The notes below the pieces were generated by a model. The model saw only the letters and a list, made by a program, of their open reading frames with translations. It made no database searches and was not told the DNA's origin. Both the position numbers and the translations under genes were made by a program. Positions 7,658-14,266 of a stretch of 16,255 bases of DNA are shown in pieces. The stretch's first letter is position 1; each line of letters begins with the position of its first letter. Origin of the DNA: UBA4459 sp036351335 (lineage in GTDB: Bacteria > Bacteroidota > Bacteroidia > Bacteroidales > F082). The stretch spans positions 1 to 16,255 of the forward strand of contig JAZBOW010000295.1 of the NCBI GenBank assembly GCA_036351335.1, read 5' to 3'.

Positions 7658-8884
7658 ATGAAGCATATCAACTCGCAACATTTTCGATTCTTCTGGATTA
7701 CTTTTATATCCGGATTCATATTTCTTGCAACATCGTGCACAAGCTGCAATAATGAAGAGGAAGTACCTGAAAATCTACCCAAAGTGGATTTGAATATTTT
7801 CAGGGAAGCCGATAGCATTATTATTGCCCAAAAAGCGGAAGAGCTTGATAAAAGATTTCAGCGCCTGGTAAAGCTTACCGGTTTTAATGGGACTGTGCTT
7901 TACACAGAAAAGGGTAAGGTCGTTTTAAAGAAAGCATATGGATATCAAAATGTACGTCGTAAAAGGGATTCGTTAAGCACGTCAGATCCATTTCAATTGG
8001 CTTCAGTATCAAAAATGTTCACCGCCATGGCTGTTATGATGCTGAAAAATGAGGGTCAACTGAATTACGAGGATGATATTAGAAAATATATACCTGAATT
8101 TCCTTATGAAGGCGTAACTGTCAGAATGCTCTTAACGCACCGTTCAGGATTGCCGCGTTATATGAGCATCGCGCAGGATCATTGGTCAAATAAAAAAATA
8201 CCCCTGAATAATGATGAGGTAATTGATCTTTTTGTGACCCATCGGCCTGATCCATATTTCAAACCGGGTGATGGCTTTCACTATTGCAATACCAATTATG
8301 CGCTTCTGGTGAATATCGTTGAAGAAATCTCAGGTAAACATTTCGAGAATTTCATGAAAGAACGGATTTTTGAGCCCCTGGATATGGATAGTTCTTTTAT
8401 TTATCAAATGCGGGATGATACAATAGTGTCATTGTATGTTGAAGAAGGGGTTCCCGGATATTACCACCGGGGATGGCGCTGGCGCGAAATGACCAACGAT
8501 TACCTGAATGGTGTGATGGGTGATAAAGGGGTGTATACTTCCGTTGATGACCTTTACAAATACGATCTGGCACTGGATCATTTCACACTTTTACCGGATT
8601 CCGTTTTAAAAGAAGCGTTTGAGCCGGGTAGCCCAACGTATTGGCGACGAAAGAATAATTATGGTTTTGGTTGGAGAATTAAGGATGATATGGACAGCAC
8701 GGTATACCATTTTGGATGGTGGAAAGGTTTTCGTACATTTTATATACGCGACATGAAACATCAAAAAACACTGATCGTACTTACCAATAGAGATAAAGGG
8801 CCGGGATCGGATAATTTCTGGAATATTATCAAATCAGATACGCTGCCGCTGGGTAACTATTCTTTGTACCCTGGTAGAAGATAA
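7658..8884 (+). CDS. Lipoprotein serine hydrolase, class C beta-lactamase/DD-peptidase fold
   Basis: Penicillin-binding-protein-like serine hydrolase (Beta-lactamase family, PF00144), probably anchored to a membrane by lipid. The 408-residue protein begins with a basic N-terminus, a hydrophobic stretch (FFWITFISGFIFLATSC) and a lipobox cysteine at residue 27, followed by acidic residues. Catalytic motifs are in order: S116-V-S-K119 (SxxK), Y209-C-N211 (YxN) and H351-F-G353 (the HxG form of the KTG box). MLLTHRSGLP is also typical of the family. Substrate could be a peptidoglycan peptide, a D-amino-acid peptide or an ester; sequence alone does not decide, and there is no reason to call it an antibiotic-resistance enzyme. 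The ATG at 7658 is supported by the signal sequence and the -7 box. Its stop is 4 bases from the convergent response-regulator stop. Repeats shared with the kinase promoter suggest control by the neighbouring two-component system. Confidence 0.9.
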   Translation: MKHINSQHFRFFWITFISGFIFLATSCTSCNNEEEVPENLPKVDLNIFREADSIIIAQKAEELDKRFQRLVKLTGFNGTVLYTEKGKVVLKKAYGYQNVRRKRDSLSTSDPFQLASVSKMFTAMAVMMLKNEGQLNYEDDIRKYIPEFPYEGVTVRMLLTHRSGLPRYMSIAQDHWSNKKIPLNNDEVIDLFVTHRPDPYFKPGDGFHYCNTNYALLVNIVEEISGKHFENFMKERIFEPLDMDSSFIYQMRDDTIVSLYVEEGVPGYYHRGWRWREMTNDYLNGVMGDKGVYTSVDDLYKYDLALDHFTLLPDSVLKEAFEPGSPTYWRRKNNYGFGWRIKDDMDSTVYHFGWWKGFRTFYIRDMKHQKTLIVLTNRDKGPGSDNFWNIIKSDTLPLGNYSLYPGRR

Positions 8885-8888
8885 TTTT

Positions 8889-9581
8889 TTAAGGCGAAAC
8901 AAGCTTAAATCCCACACCATGAACGTTTAGGAGTTCTACGGTGGGATCTTCTTTCAAATATTTGCGAAGTTTGGTAATATATACATCCATCGACCGTGCA
9001 TTGAAATAGCTGTCGTCGTACCAGATTTTATTCAAAGCTACCGATCTATCCAGCACATTGTTCATATTCTCACAAAGTAACTTTAAAAGTTCCGCTTCTT
9101 TTGAAGTTAACTTTTGTTGCTTTTTGCCAATGTTTAACATCTGGCGATTGTAATCGAATAGGTATTTCCCAAAAGTAAATTTACGCTCACCTGAAGTATC
9201 TTTGCCTTCCTCTACCCGGCGAATAATTGCCTTGATACGCATCAGTAGTTCTTCCATGCTGAAAGGCTTGGTAAGGTAATCGTCAGCACCTACTTCAAAT
9301 CCCTGAATCTTATCTTCCTGCATCGACTTGGCAGTTAAAAATAAAAAGGGAATGTTTTTATCCAGTTTCCTGATCTCCTTAGCCAAAGTAAACCCATCCA
9401 TAACGGGCATCATAATATCAAGAATACAAAAATCAAATTCATTTCGCTTGAAATTCTCAAGTGCTTCTTTTCCATCAACCGATAGGGTAGTTTGAAATCC
9501 TTTTACTTCAAGATAGGTTTTTAAAACGCTTCCAAGGTTTTTGTCGTCCTCGGCCAACAGTATTCTATTTTTTTTCTTCAT
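8889..9581 (-). CDS. OmpR/PhoB-family response regulator (RprY-like)
   Basis: Cytoplasmic transcription factor activated by phosphorylation. The 230 residues contain a receiver domain (1-120) with acidic pocket E11-D12-D13, phosphoacceptor D55 (FCILDIMMP), T83 (FLTAKS) and K105 (DDYLTKPF). A winged-helix DNA-binding domain follows (about 135-230: LTSKEAELLKLL, then NARSMDVYITKLRKYLK and VHGVGFKL). The ATG at 9581 is preferred over an upstream frame start at 9671 because MKKKNRILLAEDD is the canonical receiver N-terminus. It overlaps the 3' end of the kinase gene by 17 bp, so the two are translationally coupled partners. OmpR-type regulators usually bind tandem direct repeats about 10-11 bp apart; matching repeats lie at 11056-11090. 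The signal sensed is unknown. Confidence 0.94.
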   Translation of the reverse strand: MKKKNRILLAEDDKNLGSVLKTYLEVKGFQTTLSVDGKEALENFKRNEFDFCILDIMMPVMDGFTLAKEIRKLDKNIPFLFLTAKSMQEDKIQGFEVGADDYLTKPFSMEELLMRIKAIIRRVEEGKDTSGERKFTFGKYLFDYNRQMLNIGKKQQKLTSKEAELLKLLCENMNNVLDRSVALNKIWYDDSYFNARSMDVYITKLRKYLKEDPTVELLNVHGVGFKLVSP

Positions 9582-11016
9582 GAGGTTTAGTTTTAAGGGG
9601 TAAGCGAATGGTGAATGTAGATCCTTTTTCAATATCTGAATCAACCTGCACGTCCCCTTTGTGAAGATCAAGAATGGCTTTTACATAACTCAGTCCCAAT
9701 CCGAATCCTTTAAAATTATGCACATTTCCCGTTGGTACCCGGTATAATTTTTCAAAAATTTTCTTTTGGTTCGATTTGCTTATCCCTATACCGTTATCCT
9801 GGACGCGGACCAGTAAATCTCCATTTTTATTGATTGTGTTGATTATGACATGCGGTTTGTTAAGGTTGTATTTTATAGCATTATCAATTAAATTAATGAA
9901 CACATTGGTTAAATGCACGGTATCCGCTTTTAAAACGGATTTGGTAGCTTTTAATTGCAGTTCGATGGAGCCTCCCTTTTTTTCAATGGCCATCTTTTTA
10001 CTGCTTACCGCGTTTACAATAAGCTCATCAACGTCTACCAACGTTTTTTTAAGTTTTAGCTGGCCCTTATCAATAATAGCAGTTTGCAATATCTGCTCGG
10101 CCATTGATTTTAAGCGACTGTTTTCTTCATTGATAACACCAATATAATTGTTATAAACATCAGCAATTTGTTTCAGATCCTCATCTTTTAACGCTTCGCA
10201 GGCCAGTGCAATAGTGGAAATTGGTGTTTTGAACTCATGAGTCATATTGTTGATAAAATCATTCTTCATAACCGAAAGTTTTTTTTGCCGATTTATTATA
10301 TAAATACTAAATGAGAATGAGAATATAATGACGAGAAACAAAAAGATGGATACTGCCAGTAATTTCCATATTTGCCGGGCTATAAAGCCTTTTTCATATG
10401 GGAAGTATAACAAAAGCTTGTTGGGTGGCGCAAACAGGGATGAGATAGGAGCCAGGTCGTACACATAGGCTTCTTTAAGTAATTGCTCAGGGTAAGCACC
10501 CGTCCTTTGTACCAGCATAGAATTGGTAGCCGGACTGTATATACCAAATTCATGTAGTGTTTTTACATTGTGTTTTCGGAGTTGGAAAGTGATGATCGAA
10601 TCTATCAGATCCTTATTTGAAACTAGGAAACTGCCCGGTTCGTTGTCTGTATTGTTGATGCTTAATTGCCAGTTAGCACGGTTGACAATCGTGTTAGTTT
10701 TATTAAGGATATAATTGATTTCCGAAATGGTATTAATATTTGCAATACCGGTTGAAAGTAAGTTATTCAGTGAATCGTAAAGTTCATAAATTCCATGGTT
10801 TTGCTTGTACATTTGCCTTTGCTTTTTCAGGCGGTCCTCAAGCCGTAATTTATCCAGCTCATAAATGGCGTTGGTCATGGCTTGGTCAAGGTCTCTCAAA
10901 AAAACGGCCTGTTTTACTTTAACCGCATCCCTGATCCAATATACCTGTATCACCATTAACCCGATTGTGGCTAAAGTGACCAAGGCAATAATCAATGTGG
11001 TCGACCATTTATTCAT
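9565..11016 (-). CDS. Membrane sensor histidine kinase (RprX-like)
   Basis: Sensor kinase that phosphorylates the adjacent regulator. The 483 residues contain a first membrane segment (about 8-28), a periplasmic sensor of about 185 residues with no recognised domain, a second membrane segment (about 217-242), and a HisKA domain with phosphoacceptor H260 in NNMTHEFKTPIS. The ATPase domain has N379 (N box, LIDNAIKYN), D407-N-G-I-G (G1), the F box KKIFEKLYRVP and the G2 loop FKGFGLGLSYVKAI. The start ATG lies five bases after a TAAATTTG box, so the mRNA may be nearly leaderless. An A8 run sits in the overlap with the regulator gene. There is no HAMP domain between TM2 and the dimerisation helix, as is common for this Bacteroidota type. 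Confidence 0.94.
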   Translation of the reverse strand: MNKWSTTLIIALVTLATIGLMVIQVYWIRDAVKVKQAVFLRDLDQAMTNAIYELDKLRLEDRLKKQRQMYKQNHGIYELYDSLNNLLSTGIANINTISEINYILNKTNTIVNRANWQLSINNTDNEPGSFLVSNKDLIDSIITFQLRKHNVKTLHEFGIYSPATNSMLVQRTGAYPEQLLKEAYVYDLAPISSLFAPPNKLLLYFPYEKGFIARQIWKLLAVSIFLFLVIIFSFSFSIYIINRQKKLSVMKNDFINNMTHEFKTPISTIALACEALKDEDLKQIADVYNNYIGVINEENSRLKSMAEQILQTAIIDKGQLKLKKTLVDVDELIVNAVSSKKMAIEKKGGSIELQLKATKSVLKADTVHLTNVFINLIDNAIKYNLNKPHVIINTINKNGDLLVRVQDNGIGISKSNQKKIFEKLYRVPTGNVHNFKGFGLGLSYVKAILDLHKGDVQVDSDIEKGSTFTIRLPLKTKPHEEKK

Positions 11017-11020
11017 GCAA

Positions 11021-11028
11021 CAAATTTA
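11021..11028 (-). promoter_or_regulatory. -7 box TAAATTTG for the histidine kinase operon
   Basis: Exact TAnnTTTG match on the minus strand, with only TTGC between it and the ATG at 11016. No clear -33 TTG. The four 10-bp repeats begin 28 bp upstream of it. This implies a leaderless or near-leaderless transcript for the kinase-regulator operon. Confidence 0.6.
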
Positions 11029-11055
11029 AGGCTTCAAATAATTGATTTACAGCTT

Positions 11056-11090
11056 TTAACATTTATTAACACTTGTTAAACTTGCTTAAC
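11056..11090. repeat. Four TTAAC/TTAAA direct repeats with exact 10-bp period
   Basis: TTAAC at 11056-11060 and 11066-11070, TTAAA at 11076-11080, TTAAC at 11086-11090: each begins exactly one helical turn after the last. The array lies between the minus-strand kinase promoter (-7 box at 11021-11028) and the plus-strand TAATTTTG box at 11113, almost midway, so one bound regulator array could act on both. The natural candidate is the OmpR-type regulator encoded by the adjacent operon (autoregulation). The periodicity is seen directly; the binding protein is inferred. Confidence 0.55.
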
Positions 11091-11112
11091 ATTTAGTTAT
11101 TACCATATGATA

Positions 11113-11120
11113 TAATTTTG
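11113..11120 (+). promoter_or_regulatory. -7 box TAATTTTG driving the candidate small RNA
   Basis: Exact TAnnTTTG match. It is the third identical TAATTTTG in this window (also 4519 and 7642). The -33 position has TTA (11093-11095) at 17 bp spacing instead of TTG. The first transcribed base would be near 11125-11130. The TTAAC repeats end 22 bp upstream. Confidence 0.5.
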
Positions 11121-11126
11121 AACTCA

Positions 11127-11241
11127 GAATTTAATGATATTAAAAACATCATATGGTTTGCTCCCCGCAAACCAAGCAAAATTCTGCTTTATTTCATAAT
11201 TGTTGGTTTTTGGTTAAACGGCCCCATGAGGGCCGTTTTTT
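11127..11241 (+). ncRNA. Candidate small RNA or dnaG leader attenuator, about 115 nt
   Basis: The unit is bounded by a TAATTTTG promoter box (11113-11120) and a strong intrinsic terminator (11216-11241). Inside are a perfect 8-bp hairpin TGGTTTGC/GCAAACCA (11154-11161 with 11167-11174, loop TCCCC) and a smaller AGCA/TGCT hairpin (11175-11178 with 11185-11188). No convincing reading frame fits. A possible separate dnaG promoter lies downstream (TTG at 11243-11245, 21 bp, then GATATTTG at 11267-11274, one mismatch), which favours an independent small RNA. If that promoter is not used, the same structure would be a terminated leader of dnaG. It matches no RNA family I recognise; it lacks the SRP RNA apical loop. 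The 5' end is an estimate. Confidence 0.5.
11216..11241 (+). terminator. Strong intrinsic terminator upstream of dnaG
   Basis: Perfect 9-bp stem AAACGGCCC (11216-11224) with GGGCCGTTT (11230-11238), loop CATGA, and a T run 11236-11241. It stands 61 bases before the dnaG start with no protein gene ahead of it on this strand, so it must end a non-coding transcript or attenuate dnaG. Confidence 0.85.
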
Positions 11242-11302
11242 ATTGCATCATCCTGAAAGGGTACCCGATATTTGTATTAATTTAGCCTATTCATTTCATT
11301 TA

Positions 11303-13237
11303 ATGATTAAACCGGAAACCATACAACGCATAATTGATACTGCCCGTATTGAGGAAGTTATCGGTGATTTTGTAAGCCTGAAAAAGCGGGGTTCAAATTA
11401 TGTAGGCTTATGCCCGTTTCACAACGAAAAAACGCCTTCCTTTTCAGTGTCGCCGGCAAAAGGTATTTACAAGTGTTTCGGCTGTGGCAAAGCAGGCAAC
11501 TCCGTAAATTTTGTGATTGAACATGAGCATTATTCCTACCCGGAAGCTTTAAAGTACATCGCTAAAAAATACAATATTGAAGTAGAAGAAGAGGAAGTAA
11601 CGCCTGAAATGCAGCTGGAGATTGATGAACGGGAGAGTATGTTTGCCGTTAATGGATTTATGTCAACATATTTTCAGCATAATTTAACCGAAACTGAAGA
11701 AGGTAAATCAGTCGCATTATCCTATCTGAAAGAGCGGGATTACAGGGATTCGACCATTCAGAAATTTGAATTGGGATACGCTATTGACCAGTGGCATAAT
11801 TATACCGATCATGCGATAGATAATGGCTACAAGAAAGAAGTGCTCACAAAAGTAGGCTTAAGTATTGATAAAGACAGCCGGTTGATCGACAGGTTCCGAG
11901 GTCGTGTTATTTTCCCGATTCATAATTTGACTGGAAAGGTCATAGGCTTTGGTGGCCGTATCCTGTCATCAGAAAAGTCAACGGCTAAATACATCAACTC
12001 ACCTGAGTCGGATATTTATAATAAAAGCCGTGTGCTTTACGGTATTTATTTTGCCCGGACGGAAATTGTAAAACAGAACAATTGCTATTTAGTTGAAGGC
12101 TATACAGATGTCATTTCAATGCACCAGGCAGGTATTGAAAATGTGGTGGCCTCGTCAGGTACATCACTTACCGAAGAGCAAATCAGGCTTATCAAACGTT
12201 TCACCCCCAATATTACCATATTGTTTGATGGCGACACTGCCGGGATCAAAGCCTCTTTCAGGGGAATTGACCTGATACTTGAACAGGGAATGAATGTAAA
12301 AATTGTATTGTTCCCAGATGGTGAAGATCCTGATTCGTTTGTCAGGAAACACCGTAGTAGCGAAATAGAGGAATTTATTACTAAGCAAGCAAAGGACTTT
12401 ATCGCTTTTAAAACCAATTTGCTACTTGATGAAACTGTTGGAGATCCCACAAAGAGGGCGGATTTAATTAAAGAGATTATTCAGACCATCTCGCATATCC
12501 CGGATGGCATCAATCGTTCTGTGTATATCAAAGAATGCAGCACCATTATGGATGTACCTGAGCAGACGTTGATGAACGAGCTAAATAAAAGACTTAGGCA
12601 GCATTTTAAAAAACAACCGGAAAACGCGGATATTGAAATAACGGATATTGAAACAAGGCAATCGCTTGATGAGCAGATAAAGATAGATCCGTTGGACATC
12701 AGTGAAAACGAGAAGCAATTGATCAGGCTTCTTTTACTTTATGCGGATGAAATGATCACAGTATTTGATGATGAAGAAGATAAAGAAATACAAATGCGTG
12801 TGGATGATTTTATCCTAAAAGAATTGCATGACGAACAGATTTCATTCACAAAAGAAATTTTTAATGAGATTATAAAGGAATTTGGCGAAGCAAGAGAAAA
12901 AGATAATGAGTTAGCAGAAACACATTTTACAAATCATCCAAAAGCGAAGATTGCTGCTGAAACTATAAATTTACTTACATCTCCTCATCAATTAAGCGAA
13001 AACTGGAAAAAGAACAAGATTTTTGTAAAACAGGAAGAGGATCAATTGAGTTTCCTGGTTTTAACGACCTGGCTTTCTTTAAAAGCGAAATATGCAGATA
13101 AACACTTGAAGGAAATTCTGGAATTGATGAAAACTTCTCCTGCAGAGGAAATAGATATGCTTATCAACCAATATAATACATTTAAAAAAATAAGCATCCA
13201 AATCCATTCCGAATTAACCCGAGTTATTTCCTATTAA
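11303..13237 (+). CDS. dnaG: DNA primase DnaG
   Basis: Makes the RNA primers for chromosome replication, acting with the DnaB helicase at the fork. The 644 residues are full length. The N-terminal CHC2 zinc-binding domain has C37, H40, C58 and C61 (CPFHNEKTPSFSVSP, then YKCFGCG). The catalytic core continues with RGRVIFPIHNLTGKVIGFGGR. The Toprim domain has E265 in VEGYTD and D309-G-D311 in LFDGDTAG. A helical C-terminal helicase-interaction region (about 480-644) is less conserved, as usual. The ATG at 11303 is chosen over the frame's first ATG (11153): MIKPETIQRIIDTARIEEVIGDFV is the canonical start, and the earlier ATG lies inside the small-RNA hairpin and before its terminator. The gene stands alone, without rpoD or rpsU. 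Confidence 0.97.
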   Translation: MIKPETIQRIIDTARIEEVIGDFVSLKKRGSNYVGLCPFHNEKTPSFSVSPAKGIYKCFGCGKAGNSVNFVIEHEHYSYPEALKYIAKKYNIEVEEEEVTPEMQLEIDERESMFAVNGFMSTYFQHNLTETEEGKSVALSYLKERDYRDSTIQKFELGYAIDQWHNYTDHAIDNGYKKEVLTKVGLSIDKDSRLIDRFRGRVIFPIHNLTGKVIGFGGRILSSEKSTAKYINSPESDIYNKSRVLYGIYFARTEIVKQNNCYLVEGYTDVISMHQAGIENVVASSGTSLTEEQIRLIKRFTPNITILFDGDTAGIKASFRGIDLILEQGMNVKIVLFPDGEDPDSFVRKHRSSEIEEFITKQAKDFIAFKTNLLLDETVGDPTKRADLIKEIIQTISHIPDGINRSVYIKECSTIMDVPEQTLMNELNKRLRQHFKKQPENADIEITDIETRQSLDEQIKIDPLDISENEKQLIRLLLLYADEMITVFDDEEDKEIQMRVDDFILKELHDEQISFTKEIFNEIIKEFGEAREKDNELAETHFTNHPKAKIAAETINLLTSPHQLSENWKKNKIFVKQEEDQLSFLVLTTWLSLKAKYADKHLKEILELMKTSPAEEIDMLINQYNTFKKISIQIHSELTRVISY

Positions 13238-13251
13238 ATCTAAAAGGGCCT

Positions 13252-13295
13252 AAAAAAACAACCGCACAACTACTCGTGAGAATTTTTGTGCGGTT
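13252..13295 (-). terminator. Intrinsic terminator of the candidate long RNA
   Basis: A perfect 10-bp stem AACCGCACAA (13260-13269) with TTGTGCGGTT (13286-13295) has a 16-base loop containing a small CTC/GAG pairing. On the minus strand the stem is followed by G and seven T (13258-13252). On the plus strand no T run follows, so it ends minus-strand transcripts and not dnaG. It lies 14 bases past the dnaG stop. Confidence 0.8.
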
Positions 13296-13676
13296 CACTT
13301 GCTTCGCAGCCGTAGCGTTGAAGTTTGTGGCAAGCTGCGTTATTTCGGCTATTTACTCTGCTTTACCCCGTAAGGCTTTGCATTTCTTCAGGTTTCGTTC
13401 CGGTTTCCTCTTGCGGTTCTACCTTTACTTAACCCGGCTTTTAATGTGGCTCCTCATTCGGGTTCCTCTTTCGAGCATCCTTCGTGAGTTTGGAGAAGTT
13501 GCTACTTGCGTTTTCACTTTCCGCACCCCGCTTTCTTTTTCAAGTTTGCGGCTGGTCGATCCGGATTTGACTTGCGTCGCCTCTTTCTCTTCCCTTAGGG
13601 TTTGCCTCCGATTTCATCTTGCGATGTCCTCTTCGCTTTCCCGGTCATTAAAACCTGCCCTTTATCTTCACTTGCT
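13252..13676 (-). ncRNA. Candidate structured non-coding RNA gene, about 425 nt, family unknown
   Basis: Three independent signals agree on the minus strand. A promoter TTG-N21-TACATTTG (13712-13681) lies just before it. The 3' end is an intrinsic terminator (13295-13252). The body is purine-rich and carries compact hairpins with GNRA loops in the minus-strand sense: CATC-GCAA-GATG (13626-13615), GAC-GCAA-GTC (13578-13569), CTC-GAAA-GAG (13475-13466). Other stems are CCC/GGG (13592-13600), CCGC/GCGG (13528-13551), a nested AACCCG-AATG/CATT-CGGGTT stem (13464-13431), TTAC/GTAA (13360-13376) and CGCAGC/GCTGCG (13305-13339). All three minus-strand frames are broken by stops. It lacks the conserved boxes of RNase P RNA (GAGGAAAGUC, AGAACCCGGCUUA), tmRNA ends and intron domain V. 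The 5' end is estimated. It might exist in many genomic copies, which would instead suggest a mobile repeat. Confidence 0.6.
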
Positions 13677-13680
13677 AAAG

Positions 13681-13712
13681 CAAATGTACACCTAAATATT
13701 TATAAGAAGCAA
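13681..13712 (-). promoter_or_regulatory. Full Bacteroidota promoter TTG-N21-TACATTTG for the candidate long RNA
   Basis: On the minus strand, TTG (13712-13710) is followed after 21 bases by TACATTTG (13688-13681), matching both halves of the TTG-N17-23-TAnnTTTG consensus. It is the only promoter in this window with both elements exact. Predicted first base near 13673-13677. Confidence 0.65.
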
Positions 13713-13752
13713 TTTTCTGATAGTGCTTTAAATACACATGATGTCAACACCG

Positions 13753-13774
13753 GTTATAAACAATTGTTCATAAC
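13753..13774. repeat. 22-bp near-perfect palindrome, possible operator
   Basis: Inverted repeat GTTAT-A-AACAA / TTGTT-C-ATAAC: 10 of 11 base pairs match, the exception being A13758 against C13769. There is no T run on either side, so it is not a normal terminator. It lies between the tadA stop and the long-RNA promoter, centred about 90 bp before the predicted RNA start, where a dimeric regulator could bind. Confidence 0.45.
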
Positions 13775-13816
13775 TCAGATTGGTTTGAGAAGCAGTAAAT
13801 TATGAATTTTTGAAGC

Positions 13817-14266
13817 CTAATTTCTCTTTTTTTCAAAAAAGTCTTGTAAAATTTGTCTGCATTCATTTTCCAAAATACCCCCTTGAATCAGGGTGGTTGG
13901 GTGCAATATCTTATTCTCTAATTTCAAAAAACCCCTTTTGTCATCCCTTGCAGCATATACGAGTTTGCTGATCTGAGTCCAGTATGCTGCTCCAGCACAC
14001 ATCACGCAGGGTTCCAGGGTCACATAAAGCATGCAGTCAGTCAGGTATTTTCCCCCTAAATAATCTGCAGCAGCTGTAAAAGCCAACATTTCTGCATGGG
14101 CCGTTACATCATTCAATGTTTCTGTGCTGTTATGTGCCCGCGCAATGATCTGTTGGTTACAAACAACCACAGCACCTACAGGTATTTCATCTTTTACAAA
14201 TGCTTTCTGAGCTTCCTTCAAGGCTTCTTTCATGAAATACTCATCGGTATAAAGCTTAAGGCTCAT
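13817..14266 (-). CDS. tadA: tRNA(Arg) adenosine-34 deaminase TadA
   Basis: Converts A34 to inosine in the anticodon of tRNA-Arg(ACG), so that it reads CGU, CGC and CGA codons. The 149-residue protein has the cytidine-deaminase zinc site: H57-A-E59 (TAHAEM, with the proton-shuttling glutamate) and P86-C87-V-M-C90. The substrate loop DEIPVGAVVV and the HNSTE segment are standard for TadA, as is the length. The ATG at 14266 is preferred over a frame start at 14341, since the longer version adds a non-family N-terminus inside the symporter gene. It overlaps the symporter 3' end by 11 bp, so translation is probably coupled, although the two functions are unrelated. No clear terminator follows its stop. 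Confidence 0.96.
   Translation of the reverse strand: MSLKLYTDEYFMKEALKEAQKAFVKDEIPVGAVVVCNQQIIARAHNSTETLNDVTAHAEMLAFTAAADYLGGKYLTDCMLYVTLEPCVMCAGAAYWTQISKLVYAARDDKRGFLKLENKILHPTTLIQGGILENECRQILQDFFEKKRN

Larger units (their letters stand above)
13238..13816. other. 579-base stretch between dnaG and tadA without a protein gene
   Basis: Holds, from left to right, the terminator and body of the candidate minus-strand RNA (13252-13676), its promoter (13681-13712) and a 22-bp palindrome (13753-13774). The RNA body is about 48 percent G+C by counting 13321-13620, and 73 percent pyrimidine on the plus strand in two 60-base lines counted (13381-13440 and 13561-13620), unlike its neighbours. The plus-strand open frame 13276-13695 is an artefact of this composition. 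Confidence 0.7.

Noticed and set aside
7658..8884. Antibiotic-resistance beta-lactamase
   Set aside because: It has the class C fold motifs but the HxG box and lipoprotein anchor are typical of general serine hydrolases/DD-peptidase-like proteins; resistance cannot be claimed.
11153..11302. 50-codon N-terminal extension of DnaG
   Set aside because: The extra residues do not resemble primase, the ATG falls in the small-RNA hairpin, and a strong terminator lies between it and the canonical start at 11303.
12100..12450. Antisense open frames inside dnaG, and similar frames opposite other genes
   Set aside because: They are opposite-strand shadows of well-conserved coding sequence and show no domain or promoter of their own.
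13252..13676. Identity as RNase P RNA, tmRNA, group II intron end or HEARO/omega RNA
   Set aside because: The conserved RNase P boxes, the tmRNA acceptor end and intron domain V are not present, and there is no IscB-like or reverse-transcriptase gene in the window.
13294..13676. Insertion sequence with 10-bp target duplication
   Set aside because: The TTCACTTGCT copies are direct repeats, but there is no transposase, no terminal inverted repeats, and the terminator lies outside the left copy. Kept only as a question about copy number.
13276..13695. Plus-strand open frame of 139 codons between dnaG and tadA
   Set aside because: Its product is a Leu/Ser/Phe/Arg-rich low-complexity string with no domain, produced by the pyrimidine-rich strand of the candidate RNA; the promoter, hairpin loops and terminator all point to the other strand.
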